A DNA stretch of 64,000 nt. Origin: an uncultured Chitinophaga sp. (GTDB lineage: Bacteria > Bacteroidota > Bacteroidia > Cytophagales > Cyclobacteriaceae). The notes beneath the pieces were generated by a model. That model worked only from the letters and a program-made list of their open reading frames with translations. It did no database searches and was not told where the DNA came from. Both the position numbers and the translations under genes were made by a program. Where the stretch lies: assembly GCA_902168205.1 (NCBI GenBank), contig CABHOK010000007.1, forward strand, positions 248,001 to 312,000. The letters run 5' to 3'. The first letter of the stretch is position 1. The number at the start of each line of letters is the position of its first letter. Positions 35,156-45,647 of the stretch are shown one piece after another.

Positions 35156-35400
35156 ATTTATAGATCACTCAACGGATTACCCTCGTTTGTCATATCACTT
35201 TTCATATTAAACCTGATCTGCAAGAACTCGGCTATCGCTTCCAAATTTGGAATCCGTGATCTATTCTCCAATCCCCGCGAATTCAAAACATTGATCGGAT
35301 ACTTGTTGCAAAGCAATTGCCTTCATCGTATAAGAATCAATTGTAAACACTCTCTGGTGTACCCCTTACTTTTCCTACCCGTAAGAGGAGGTTAAAATTT
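35156..35400. other. Non-coding stretch with possible gene remnant
   Basis: No intact gene is visible. On the minus strand a 48-codon open stretch ending at 35158 reads like a protein tail (KYPINVLNSRGLENRSRIPN... ending NPLSDL) but has no start or family I recognise. It is probably a remnant of an element gene. The element end follows from 35401. Confidence 0.3.
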
Positions 35401-35558
35401 CTTTAGGGATGTTTAGAGATGTTGAGGTGTATTTAGGTAAATTCTTGTTACCATTTTGTAACTCACAGAACGCAAAGTACGGACGATCGTTGAAGGGCAC
35501 ATTTTGTATCGGCAAGTAGTTTGTAATCAAATATCTACCCGAATAACACCATTTAATT
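35401..35558 (+). repeat. Element end C: arm sites plus 58-bp repeat reaching the AraC gene
   Basis: TTTAGGGATGTTTA (35403-35416), TTGTTAC at 35445-35451 and TTGTAAC at 35456-35462 (11 bases apart) precede the core ATTTTGTATCGGCAAGTAGT at 35501-35520. The repeat goes on to 35558, matching end B except for one base. It covers the stop codon of the AraC-type gene (35553-35555). This looks like the right boundary of the integrated stack. Confidence 0.65.
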
Positions 35559-36449
35559 CATGGAGCTCCTGTACTCCTGTGGGGTCACGCCCGTATGTTG
35601 CTTAAATACCCTTGTAAAATGCTGCGGATATTTAAATCCAAGCTCATAAGCAATTTCACTAACTGACTTATCTCCATCGAAGATCTTCGACTTCGCTGCA
35701 TCGATAAGTTTCAAGTGAATGTATTCGTTCGCTGACTTACCGGTTTCTTTTTTAATAAGGTCGCCAAAATAATTAGCGGAGAGATTCAGTTCATTCGCAC
35801 AGTATGCGACCGATGGCAATCCAACTTCCTGTGGTTTGTCGGATGCAAAGAATTCATTGAGGAGTGTCTCAAATCGCTCCAGTATTCCTTTATTAACGTT
35901 GTCACGAGTAATGAACTGGCGATCGTAAAAACGAACACAGTAGTTTAAAAATAATTCAATGTTTGATGCAATGAGCGTCTTGCTATACTTATCAACTCCG
36001 TGTTCTAATTCAAATTGAATTTTTGAAAAACAATCCAAAATGATTTGTCTTTCACGCTCTGACAAGTGAAGCGCTTCGTTTGTTGTATATGAAAAGAACG
36101 AGTAGTCATTCATGTGACGTCCGAGAGAGGTGCCGTGAATAAAGTCGGCATGAAATATCAACGCTCGGCCTTGAGGCTGGTAAAACTCGTCACCGTGTGA
36201 ACCGATTACCTGCCCAGGAGCTAAAAAGACAAGTGTGCCCTCTTCATAGTCGTAGTTACTGATACCGTACTTCAGATCACCACATTTAATCTCTTTGAGG
36301 AATACAACATAAAATCCATAGCTCATTTTTCTCAGCTGCCTTTGGGCCGCTTTTGAAAGATCAACAACGCTTACAAGCGGATGCAGGGTTTCGTTCCTGT
36401 TGAAGGCATTGTACTGGCTGACTGTATCAAATTTCAAAATCTCTTCCAT
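35553..36449 (-). CDS. AraC-family transcriptional regulator
   Basis: This 298-residue protein has an N-terminal cupin-like sensing part (about 1-160), with QVIGSHGDEFYQPQGRALIFHADF. Two C-terminal helix-turn-helices follow in SVAYCANELNLSANYFGDLIKKETG and SVSEIAYELGFKYPQHFTRVFKQHTGVTPQEYR (about 200-295), the standard AraC/XylS layout. It is divergent from the 36.6-47.9 kb gene cluster, with 152 bases between, so it probably activates that cluster. The last two codons lie inside the element repeat C, which may have replaced the original end without changing the protein. Confidence 0.85.
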   Translation of the reverse strand: MEEILKFDTVSQYNAFNRNETLHPLVSVVDLSKAAQRQLRKMSYGFYVVFLKEIKCGDLKYGISNYDYEEGTLVFLAPGQVIGSHGDEFYQPQGRALIFHADFIHGTSLGRHMNDYSFFSYTTNEALHLSERERQIILDCFSKIQFELEHGVDKYSKTLIASNIELFLNYCVRFYDRQFITRDNVNKGILERFETLLNEFFASDKPQEVGLPSVAYCANELNLSANYFGDLIKKETGKSANEYIHLKLIDAAKSKIFDGDKSVSEIAYELGFKYPQHFTRVFKQHTGVTPQEYRSSMN

Positions 36450-36592
36450 AGCCGGCTTTCATTTTTCTATTCAAAATTACGTGTTGTAAAGCCCTTTTCG
36501 ACACCGGCAGGCACTAATCAGTAAAATTGGTAGGTAAACCAGTAATCCGTATAAGTCCCCTGGCCTGGCATTATAACACCTTTGTAGCGTAA

Positions 36593-37585
<993 letters not shown>

Positions 37586-37601
37586 ACTTAAAGAAGAAAA
37601 A

Positions 37602-38675
37602 ATGAGGTATTTAATAATAATGACACTAGCAATTACAGCAAGTATCAACACGATCGCTGCTCAAACGAATCAAAATAATCCGAAACAAAACCCGTACACC
37701 TTGGTGTATGAGGGAGCGATTACAGAGAATGTCAAAGGTAAAGTGAATATACATCCAGTGAGTTATAAACTTAACGGAATTGATATCGCTGCGAATGTTT
37801 ACACTCCTGCCAATTATGACCCAACGAAAAAATATGGGGCAATAGTAGTGGCTCATCCAAACGGTGGTGTAAAAGAGCAGGCTTCTGGACTTTATGCTCA
37901 GCGTTTGGCCGAATCAGGCTTCATAACAATCGCCGCGGATGCAGCCTACCAAGGTGCAAGCGGTGGAGAACCGCGACATACCGACAAGCCTGCCTTCCGC
38001 ATTGACGACATACGCGGTATGGCTGATTTCATTACGGGTTATGCAGGTGTTGACGCGAACCGTCTTGGTGTGCTCGGGATTTGTGGTGGTGGTGGCTATA
38101 CACTTAAAGCTGCGCAGTCGGACAAGAGGTTTAAGGCAGTCTCAACGTTGAGCATGTTCAACTCAGGAGAAGTAAGGCGTAATGGATTTCAAAATTCACA
38201 GATAGCCACAATTCAGGAGCGCTTGAAGAAAGCATCAGAGGCACGTGCACAGCAAGCAGCGGGTGGTGAAATTATTTACGCAGGGGTGGCCAGTATTACA
38301 GACGAAGAAATAGCAAAAACTCCAACTGATCTATATCGAGAGGGATATCAGTATTACTACAGGACGCATGCGCATCCAAACTCAACTTTTTTGTATACCA
38401 TGAGCAGCTTGTTGGATTTGATGACTTGGGATGCAACTACAAATATGGATTTATTGACTCAGCCTCTTTTGATGATTGCAGGAAGCAAGGCCGATACAAA
38501 ATATATGACAGATGATGCATTCAGCAAAGCAACGAATGCCAAGAGCAAGGAGCTTTTTATTCTTGAAGGCGGAACACATATACAAAGTTATTGGAAGAAA
38601 GAATATGTGGACAAGGCGATCAATAAACTGACAGATTTCTTCAATAAGAATTTTGAGTCTGAAACGGCAAAGTAA
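37602..38675 (+). CDS. Secreted alpha/beta hydrolase
   Basis: The protein has 357 residues from the ATG at 37602, with a signal peptide ending ASINTIAAQTNQ. The hydrolase fold is marked by a nucleophile elbow-like GICGGGGYTLKAAQ (Cys in place of the usual Ser), as in dienelactone hydrolases, and by a late HIQSYW, the probable His of the triad. YGAIVVAHPNGG gives the oxyanion loop. It lies 16 bases after the reductase gene. A role in opening a lactone or cleaving an ester in the periplasm fits the cluster but is inferred. Confidence 0.75.
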   Translation: MRYLIIMTLAITASINTIAAQTNQNNPKQNPYTLVYEGAITENVKGKVNIHPVSYKLNGIDIAANVYTPANYDPTKKYGAIVVAHPNGGVKEQASGLYAQRLAESGFITIAADAAYQGASGGEPRHTDKPAFRIDDIRGMADFITGYAGVDANRLGVLGICGGGGYTLKAAQSDKRFKAVSTLSMFNSGEVRRNGFQNSQIATIQERLKKASEARAQQAAGGEIIYAGVASITDEEIAKTPTDLYREGYQYYYRTHAHPNSTFLYTMSSLLDLMTWDATTNMDLLTQPLLMIAGSKADTKYMTDDAFSKATNAKSKELFILEGGTHIQSYWKKEYVDKAINKLTDFFNKNFESETAK

Positions 38676-38681
38676 TCCACC

Positions 38682-39152
38682 ATGAAAAAAAGCATTCTTA
38701 CTATGGTTATACTTTGTGTCGCAATTCTTTCATCGTGCGCTCAACAGCGCGGTGTTGAATCATCTGACACGAACAGCACTTTTCCAAAAGGAAACAAGAT
38801 CAATAGCAGCAACTTTCAGGGAACTGCTTATCTCCAACCTCTGATGGAAGCAGATAGCCTCAATCCTATCTCTGTAGGAAATGTCACATTTGAAGCTGGT
38901 GCCCACACCAAATGGCATAAGCACCCTGGAGGTCAAATTCTTTTAGTGATGTATGGCGTTGGATATTACCAGGAGGAAGGCCAGGCAAAAAAGATACTTC
39001 GCAAAGGTGATGTAATTAAATGCCCTGCAAATGTACCGCACTGGCATGGAGCGAGTCCAGAGAGTGTATTTTCTCATGTCGCGATTACAAATCGTCATCT
39101 AGGCGATACTGTTTGGCTGAGTGAAGTCACAGACGCAGAATATAAAAAGTAA
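38682..39152 (+). CDS. Cupin-domain lipoprotein
   Basis: This 156-residue protein has a lipobox near residue 19 (VAILSSCAQQ), so the protein is membrane-anchored. The cupin core contains HTKWHKHPGGQILLVMYGVG, then KGDVIKCPANVPHWHGA, with the histidines and Glu that hold a metal. It resembles the C-terminal part of (R)-mandelonitrile-lyase-type cupins. It is six bases after the hydrolase gene and paired with another cupin at 40294-41166. Confidence 0.8.
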   Translation: MKKSILTMVILCVAILSSCAQQRGVESSDTNSTFPKGNKINSSNFQGTAYLQPLMEADSLNPISVGNVTFEAGAHTKWHKHPGGQILLVMYGVGYYQEEGQAKKILRKGDVIKCPANVPHWHGASPESVFSHVAITNRHLGDTVWLSEVTDAEYKK

Positions 39153-39184
39153 TTCGAGCTACTGAGGCTCAAACTATAATCAAT

Positions 39185-40279
39185 ATGAAGTATAACAGAT
39201 ATACACTAGTAGTACTTGCAACAATAATATTGTCCTCATTCTCTGTTGACGCTCAAAAGAAACAAGCAATCGTTATACAGGATCAAGGCAGTTTCGCCGT
39301 GGGAGGATCTGTCGTTACCGCGCCAGGAACATTTGACCCGATCAAACATGGGGCATTCAATCCTGCAAACCAAAGCTCAGAAGGTCAAACATTGCATGGA
39401 GACCATGCCTATGTGTTTTATCAGATTCCTGATAAAGCGAGGAAACTTCCTTTGGTGATGTGGCATGGTTACGGACAATTTTCAAAAACATGGGAGACAA
39501 CTCCTGATGGTCGCGAAGGATATCAAAACATATTTCTGCGACAACGCTTTCCAGTTTATCTCATTGATCAACCCAGACGTGGTCGTGCTGCGCGCGGAAC
39601 TGTAGGTGGAACAATCGCTGCAGCGCCAGAAGATCAATTGTGGTTCGGAATATTCCGTTTAGGTGTTGGCAATGAGTTTTACCCTGGTGTCCAATTCTCA
39701 AAAGATCCTGAAGCACTTAATCAGTATTTCCGGCAGATGACTCCAAACATTGGGCCCATCGATATTGAAGTAAATACAAAGGCAGTATCTGCATTGTTCG
39801 ACAAAATAGGAGAAGGAATTCTTGTTACACATTCGCACAGTGGTGGCCAAGGTTGGATGACAGCAGTTAAAAACAAGAATATAAAAGCAATTGTGTCTTA
39901 TGAGCCCGCAAGTAATTTTTTATTCCCGGAAGGACAAGTACCGGAAACGATCACGTATGCGGGAGGAAGTCTTAGGGCAGTTGGTGTTCCCATGGCAGAT
40001 TTCATGAGGCTAACCAAAATCCCAATTGTAATTTACTACGGTGATAATATCCCATCGCAGCCTGTTGAAAATCCAGGCCAGGAACAATGGCGTGCAGCTC
40101 TCACGATGGCTAAACGATGGGCCGAAACAGTAAACAAACTCGGTGGTGATGTTACGGTTGTTCACCTTCCTGAAATCGGTATAAAAGGCAACACGCATTT
40201 TCCATTTTCTGACTTAAACAACGTGGAAATAGCAGGACTTATGTCGAATTGGCTAAAAGATAAAGGACTCGATAAATAA
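39185..40279 (+). CDS. Secreted alpha/beta hydrolase, second copy
   Basis: This 364-residue protein has a signal peptide ending SSFSVDAQKK. The fold shows LPLVMWHGYGQ (oxyanion loop), a nucleophile elbow THSHSGGQGW (Ser) and a late GNTHFPF (His). It differs from the gene at 37602 in that its nucleophile is Ser, not Cys. It is probably an esterase or lactonase exported to the periplasm. It lies 32 bases after the cupin gene; together they may act on one ester-bearing compound. Confidence 0.75.
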   Translation: MKYNRYTLVVLATIILSSFSVDAQKKQAIVIQDQGSFAVGGSVVTAPGTFDPIKHGAFNPANQSSEGQTLHGDHAYVFYQIPDKARKLPLVMWHGYGQFSKTWETTPDGREGYQNIFLRQRFPVYLIDQPRRGRAARGTVGGTIAAAPEDQLWFGIFRLGVGNEFYPGVQFSKDPEALNQYFRQMTPNIGPIDIEVNTKAVSALFDKIGEGILVTHSHSGGQGWMTAVKNKNIKAIVSYEPASNFLFPEGQVPETITYAGGSLRAVGVPMADFMRLTKIPIVIYYGDNIPSQPVENPGQEQWRAALTMAKRWAETVNKLGGDVTVVHLPEIGIKGNTHFPFSDLNNVEIAGLMSNWLKDKGLDK

Positions 40280-40293
40280 AACTAATCAAGATT

Positions 40294-41166
40294 ATGAAAC
40301 ACATATTTTATATCACGCTTTTACTATGCTGTATAACCTTTAATGGTATCGCACAGGATGGCGATATTTTTCCTAAAGGAGAAAAAGCAGCAAATGTCCA
40401 CCATGTAGGAAATGTATGGTTGAATGAATTAAGCCCGGCAGATCAGGTCTTCACATATAGTACTTCTGTTGCCAAGTTCGACCCTGGCGCCAGACTCGAT
40501 TGGCACAGTCATCCAGGTGGGCAAATTCTGCTCATTACGCAAGGCGTTGGATACTATCAGGAAAAAGGAAAGTCAAAACAAACAGTACGCAAAGGTGATG
40601 TAGTTAAATGCCAGCCCGGTGTTGAGCATTGGCATGGTGCTACACCTGAAAACGGGGTAACGTACATAGCGACCTCTCCCACCCAAAATGGCAAAACGGT
40701 TTGGTTAAAAAGAGTGACTGATGAAGAGTACGGTTCAGGCTCATCCACTGCTTCGAAGGGTACCTCATATGCAAATAGTCAAGAGAAGGATGTGCTTGCA
40801 CTTTCAAAGGACAAGTGGACATGGATGGCAGACAAAAATATTGACAAGCTAAAAGATCTTTTTGATGACAAATCTGTCTTCGTCCACATGGGCGGCTCCT
40901 GGGGAAAACAACAAGAACTTGACGTAATCAAAAGCGGAGGTATTCATTACAAAAAAGCCGATGTGCATGAAGCGTCAGTGCAGATCATTGGCAACACGGC
41001 AATCGTACTAAATCGCATCACGCTACTTGCAGTCGTAGGCGGAAACGAAGTGACAAATCCTTTCATTGTAACAGAAGTGTATACAATGGAAAATGGAAAG
41101 TGGAAAATGGGATCATTGTCCTTTACCAAAACAATGGGGCCGGGAAGTGATCAACCTAAAAAGTAA
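40294..41166 (+). CDS. Cupin fused to a SnoaL/NTF2-like domain, secreted
   Basis: This 290-residue protein has a signal peptide (start MKHIFYITLLLCCITFNGIA). The N-terminal half is a cupin with LDWHSHPGGQILLITQGVG and KGDVVKCQPGVEHWHGA, close to the cupin of the previous lipoprotein. The second half (about 165-285) reads like an NTF2/DUF4440 barrel (WMADKNIDKLKDLFDDKSVFVHMGG...). The fusion of a metal cupin with a ligand-binding barrel suggests an enzyme with its own binding pocket. Reaction unknown. Confidence 0.8.
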   Translation: MKHIFYITLLLCCITFNGIAQDGDIFPKGEKAANVHHVGNVWLNELSPADQVFTYSTSVAKFDPGARLDWHSHPGGQILLITQGVGYYQEKGKSKQTVRKGDVVKCQPGVEHWHGATPENGVTYIATSPTQNGKTVWLKRVTDEEYGSGSSTASKGTSYANSQEKDVLALSKDKWTWMADKNIDKLKDLFDDKSVFVHMGGSWGKQQELDVIKSGGIHYKKADVHEASVQIIGNTAIVLNRITLLAVVGGNEVTNPFIVTEVYTMENGKWKMGSLSFTKTMGPGSDQPKK

Positions 41167-41186
41167 TCCGGATTAAATACAACACC

Positions 41187-41801
41187 TTGAAGCTGCTTAC
41201 AATAATCTTTGCTTTCATCACCATCGGCTGTTCCTCGCAGGACAGCGCTACGGAACCAAAGCGTGATGTCGCCAATAGGTCGGGCAAAGTTCTTATTGTT
41301 TACTTATCACGTACTAACAATACGAAAGCGATTGCCAAGATCATTCATGAAAAGGTTGGAGGAGATCTTGTCGCATTGGAGTTGGTAAATCCGTATCCTG
41401 ATGACTACAAGACCACAGTGGCACAGGTGGCTAAAGAAAATGAAACCGGGTTTCTCCCACCGTTGAAAACCAAAATCGACAACATTCAAAATTATGCTGT
41501 TGTGTTTGTGGGTTTTCCAACCTGGGGTATGCAGTTACCCCCGCCTATGAAAAGCTTTCTGAAACAGTATGACCTCGGGGGAAAAACAGTTGTTCCCTTT
41601 AACACGAATGGTGGCTACGGCATTGGAAGCACCTTCAGCACTGTAAAAGAGTTATGTCCAAATAGCCAGGTCGTTGAAGGATTCTCTGTCAAAGGTGGAG
41701 TCGAAAGAGATGGAATTCTTTTCGTGATGGAAGGCGAAAAGGAAAAGGAAGCACGGCTTGGGATTGAAAAGTGGTTGGAAAAGATCAAGATCATCAAATA
41801 G
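41187..41801 (+). CDS. Flavodoxin-like lipoprotein
   Basis: This 204-residue protein starts with TTG at 41187 and has a lipobox (FITIGCSSQ). The FMN loop is VLIVYLSRTNNTKAIAKII, with FVGFPTWGMQLPPPM and NTNGGYGIGS as the other flavin-binding loops. A lipid-anchored flavodoxin outside the cytoplasm would be an electron carrier for periplasmic reductases. It lies 20 bases after the cupin fusion gene. Partner enzymes are not proven, though the Mo hydroxylase downstream is a candidate. Confidence 0.75.
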   Translation: MKLLTIIFAFITIGCSSQDSATEPKRDVANRSGKVLIVYLSRTNNTKAIAKIIHEKVGGDLVALELVNPYPDDYKTTVAQVAKENETGFLPPLKTKIDNIQNYAVVFVGFPTWGMQLPPPMKSFLKQYDLGGKTVVPFNTNGGYGIGSTFSTVKELCPNSQVVEGFSVKGGVERDGILFVMEGEKEKEARLGIEKWLEKIKIIK

Positions 41802-41821
41802 CACAATCAAGCCGATCTGCA

Positions 41822-42553
41822 ATGAGAAAATTTAGAACATATCTGATAGCGATACTTTCAATGCTGGTATATCAAGCGGGACAAGCACAAGATCAGCCGG
41901 CAACAAAAACACTTTCAGATAAACAGAAGGGCATTGTGCAAATGGCAGCCTTTACTGCCAAAGGTGATCTGGAAAAGCTTAAGGTTGCCATCAACAAGAG
42001 TTTAGATGCCGGAATGTCTATAAACGAGTGCAAAGAAGTTTTCCTTCATACATATGCTTATTGCGGTTTTCCAAGAAGTATACAAGGGCTTAACACATTA
42101 ATCGCAGCCCTTGATGAGAGGAAAGCCAAAGGAATCAATGACAATGTCGGAAGAGAAGCAACTCCCGTAAATGATACAAGCAAATATGAGACTGGATGGA
42201 AAAACCTAGCCAGGCTTGGAGGGCGGTCCACGGATGGCCCAATTGAAAAACCAACATCGGGTTATGGAGCGTTCAGTCCTGAGATCGACAGATTCTTGAA
42301 GGAGCATCTGTTCGCAGACCTTTTCTCGCGTGACCTCTTGACCTATGCTGAGCGTGAGTTGACAACCATATCTGTATTAATAGCGCTAGGTAAAGGAGTT
42401 GAACCTATGCTCGGCTCACATCTTGGCTTAACGCTCAAGCAAGGCATTAGTAAAAATCAAATCGAAGAGGTGTGTGCATTGATTGAAAAATCAGTTAGCA
42501 AGGCAGATGCTGATGCTGCCAGGAAAGTATTTTCAGAAATGTCGTCTCGATAG
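41822..42553 (+). CDS. Carboxymuconolactone-decarboxylase-like secreted protein
   Basis: This 243-residue protein has a signal peptide (ending VYQAGQAQDQP). The helical domain holds ECKEVFLHTYAYCGFPRSIQGL, with the CMD/AhpD-type Glu and Cys-His residues (E-x6-H-x-x-x-C). A second half repeats the helical pattern (YAERELTTISVLIALGKGVEPMLGSHL). It may act as a peroxidase-like redox protein or a lactone decarboxylase; the family covers both. The ATG at 41822 follows a stop of the flavodoxin gene by 20 bases. Confidence 0.8.
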   Translation: MRKFRTYLIAILSMLVYQAGQAQDQPATKTLSDKQKGIVQMAAFTAKGDLEKLKVAINKSLDAGMSINECKEVFLHTYAYCGFPRSIQGLNTLIAALDERKAKGINDNVGREATPVNDTSKYETGWKNLARLGGRSTDGPIEKPTSGYGAFSPEIDRFLKEHLFADLFSRDLLTYAERELTTISVLIALGKGVEPMLGSHLGLTLKQGISKNQIEEVCALIEKSVSKADADAARKVFSEMSSR

Positions 42554-42580
42554 CGAGACACAATAGTTAGGAATGATTAA

Positions 42581-43492
<912 letters not shown>

Positions 43493-43510
43493 CTACCAAC
43501 AAACCATAAA

Positions 43511-45124
43511 ATGAAAAAACTATTCATCGGAATTACCGCACTGTTTTTCATTACCACCTCATATGCACAGCAAACCGCTGGACCAGAAGTACGCACAAAA
43601 TCAGGAGTTGTGCGTGGAGGCACTGAAGAAGACGTATCATACTTCAAAGGGATTCCCTACGCAGCACCTCCCGTTGGTGCAAACCGTTGGCGACCGCCTC
43701 AACCGGTAACTCCATGGAAAGACGTTCGTGATGCAACCAAAGACTGTGCTGATTGCCCGCAACGTGCCTGGCCGGGTTCTACATCCGTACAGTCTGAAGA
43801 TTGTCTGTTTTTAAATGTATGGACACCATCTTCCATTGAAAAGAAATCGAAATTACCTGTGATGTTTTGGATTCATGGCGGTGGATTCACTGGTGGTAGT
43901 GGTTCCGGTCCTGGCGCGTCTGGAAAAGCTTTTGCAAAACAAGGGGTTATCCTCGTAACAATTAACTACAGACTGGGACGACTTGGACATTTTGCTTTTC
44001 CTGCTTTAAGCAAAGAAAATCCAGATGAATATAAAGGCAGCTATGCTTTTATGGATCAGATTGCTGCGCTTAAGTGGGTTAAGGAAAACATTGCTGCCTT
44101 CGGAGGCGATCCTAACAACGTGACCATTTTTGGTTTTTCAGCTGGGGGAGTCGCCGTTCATTCACTCTTGACTATTCCCGCAGCAAAAGGTCTTTTTCAT
44201 AAAGCAATTGGTCATTCAAGTGGCGGACGCGATGGCGTCCTAACGGGTAGGCCGATCAATACGGATAATGCTGATCCGCTTTACACACTTTCAGCAGAAA
44301 CAATCGGGACAAATTTTGCGCGCAGACACAAGATTCAAAGTACCGATGCGGATGCGTTAGCTAAACTTCGTGCATTGAGCGTACAACAAATTGTAGATGG
44401 CGGACAGGAAAACGATAGCACTGGCGTCAGAACCTATTCAGGTCCAATTCTCGATGGAAAGCTAGTCGTGGAAACTTCGGAAAGTGCATACAATGCAGGA
44501 AGGTTTCCGAGTGTTCCGCTGATGATCGGTAATTGTAGTGCTGAAATTGGTGGGGCATTTGTTAGCACTGCGACAACGAAAGAGGCACTGTTTTCTCTCT
44601 TTGGAGAGAATGAAGCTGAAGCGAAACCCGCATACGATCCTAATGGGAACAAAGAGTTCGCAGAAGTCCAGACGATGTTCAACACAGATTGGGTGTGGGC
44701 CGAACCAGCACGCATGACTGCCAGAGCATTCACCAAGAAACGCGCTCCAGCTTACGTGTTTCAATTCGGTTATGTACCGGTTGCAGCGAGAGAAAGAGCC
44801 CGTTACGGTGCAGGTCACGGATCTGATATCGCATTTGCCTTTAATACGCTCAATGCAAGATGGGGAGCTCCTCCAGAACCTACCGCGGAAGAAAAAGAGT
44901 TAGCCAGAATCATGAATACATATTGGGTAAACTTCGCGAAGACAGGAAATCCAAATGGATCTGGCTTACCTGTATGGCCAATCTACGATACTAAGAAAGA
45001 AGAAATACTCGATATTGATTTGGATGGCAAAATTGTAGCGAAACCAGATCCAAGGAAAGCAAGACTGGACGTCATTGAAAAGGCATTTAAGAACCGGGAA
45101 AAAATCCAGGCACGCGGCATTTGA
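43511..45124 (+). CDS. Type-B carboxylesterase, secreted
   Basis: This 537-residue protein has a signal peptide ending TTSYAQQTAG. Features: MFWIHGGGFTGGSGS oxyanion loop, EDCLFLNVW typical of type-B esterases, the nucleophile Ser in TIFGFSAGGVAVHS (near residue 218), and a catalytic His in YGAGHGSDIAF. It hydrolyses ester bonds of secreted or periplasmic substrates. Situated between the second reductase and the molybdenum hydroxylase genes. Confidence 0.9.
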   Translation: MKKLFIGITALFFITTSYAQQTAGPEVRTKSGVVRGGTEEDVSYFKGIPYAAPPVGANRWRPPQPVTPWKDVRDATKDCADCPQRAWPGSTSVQSEDCLFLNVWTPSSIEKKSKLPVMFWIHGGGFTGGSGSGPGASGKAFAKQGVILVTINYRLGRLGHFAFPALSKENPDEYKGSYAFMDQIAALKWVKENIAAFGGDPNNVTIFGFSAGGVAVHSLLTIPAAKGLFHKAIGHSSGGRDGVLTGRPINTDNADPLYTLSAETIGTNFARRHKIQSTDADALAKLRALSVQQIVDGGQENDSTGVRTYSGPILDGKLVVETSESAYNAGRFPSVPLMIGNCSAEIGGAFVSTATTKEALFSLFGENEAEAKPAYDPNGNKEFAEVQTMFNTDWVWAEPARMTARAFTKKRAPAYVFQFGYVPVAARERARYGAGHGSDIAFAFNTLNARWGAPPEPTAEEKELARIMNTYWVNFAKTGNPNGSGLPVWPIYDTKKEEILDIDLDGKIVAKPDPRKARLDVIEKAFKNREKIQARGI

Positions 45125-45159
45125 TTTCGTAACTTATAAACACATTAAACACAATAGCC

Positions 45160-45618
45160 ATGGCGACAATTAACCTAAACATTAACGGTAAATCGCAGGT
45201 AGTGGACGTTGACCCGAAAACTCCTCTCCTATGGGTACTTCGTGAGCACCTCAATCTCGTGGGTACCAAGTACGGATGTGGTATCGCACAATGCGGGGCA
45301 TGTACTGTTCACCTTGAAGGAAATGCTGTGCGCTCATGTTCAGTGCCTGTATCAACCGTGTCGAATAAAAAAATTACGACTATCGAAGGTCTTTCGGAGA
45401 ATGGTGATCACCCTGTGCAGAAGGCGTGGTTAGAGCATGATGTATCACAGTGCGGCTATTGTCAAACAGGACAGATCATGTCCGCTGTTGCCCTGTTAAA
45501 ATCAAATCCAGCTCCGACTGATGCGCAAATCGAGACTGCGATGTCAGGCAATATTTGTCGGTGCGGTACCTATCTGCGCATAAAAGATGCGATCAGATCA
45601 GTGAATACACAAAGATAA
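45160..45618 (+). CDS. (2Fe-2S) small subunit of a molybdenum hydroxylase
   Basis: This 152-residue protein has a plant-type ferredoxin domain with the cysteine cluster [22 protein letters not shown], and a second cluster in CGYCQTGQ and GNICRCGTY. This is the layout of the iron-sulphur subunit of isoquinoline oxidoreductase/xanthine dehydrogenase-type enzymes (IorA-like). The large subunit follows 29 bases downstream. No signal peptide is seen; export would depend on the Tat signal of the large subunit. Confidence 0.9.
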   Translation: MATINLNINGKSQVVDVDPKTPLLWVLREHLNLVGTKYGCGIAQCGACTVHLEGNAVRSCSVPVSTVSNKKITTIEGLSENGDHPVQKAWLEHDVSQCGYCQTGQIMSAVALLKSNPAPTDAQIETAMSGNICRCGTYLRIKDAIRSVNTQR

Positions 45619-45647
45619 AATTGATCGACTCACCATAATGTAACAAT

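Noticed and set aside
35156-35400. Small coding gene on the minus strand
   Set aside because: The open stretch lacks a start codon with a ribosome binding site and matches no family I know; listed as a possible remnant only.
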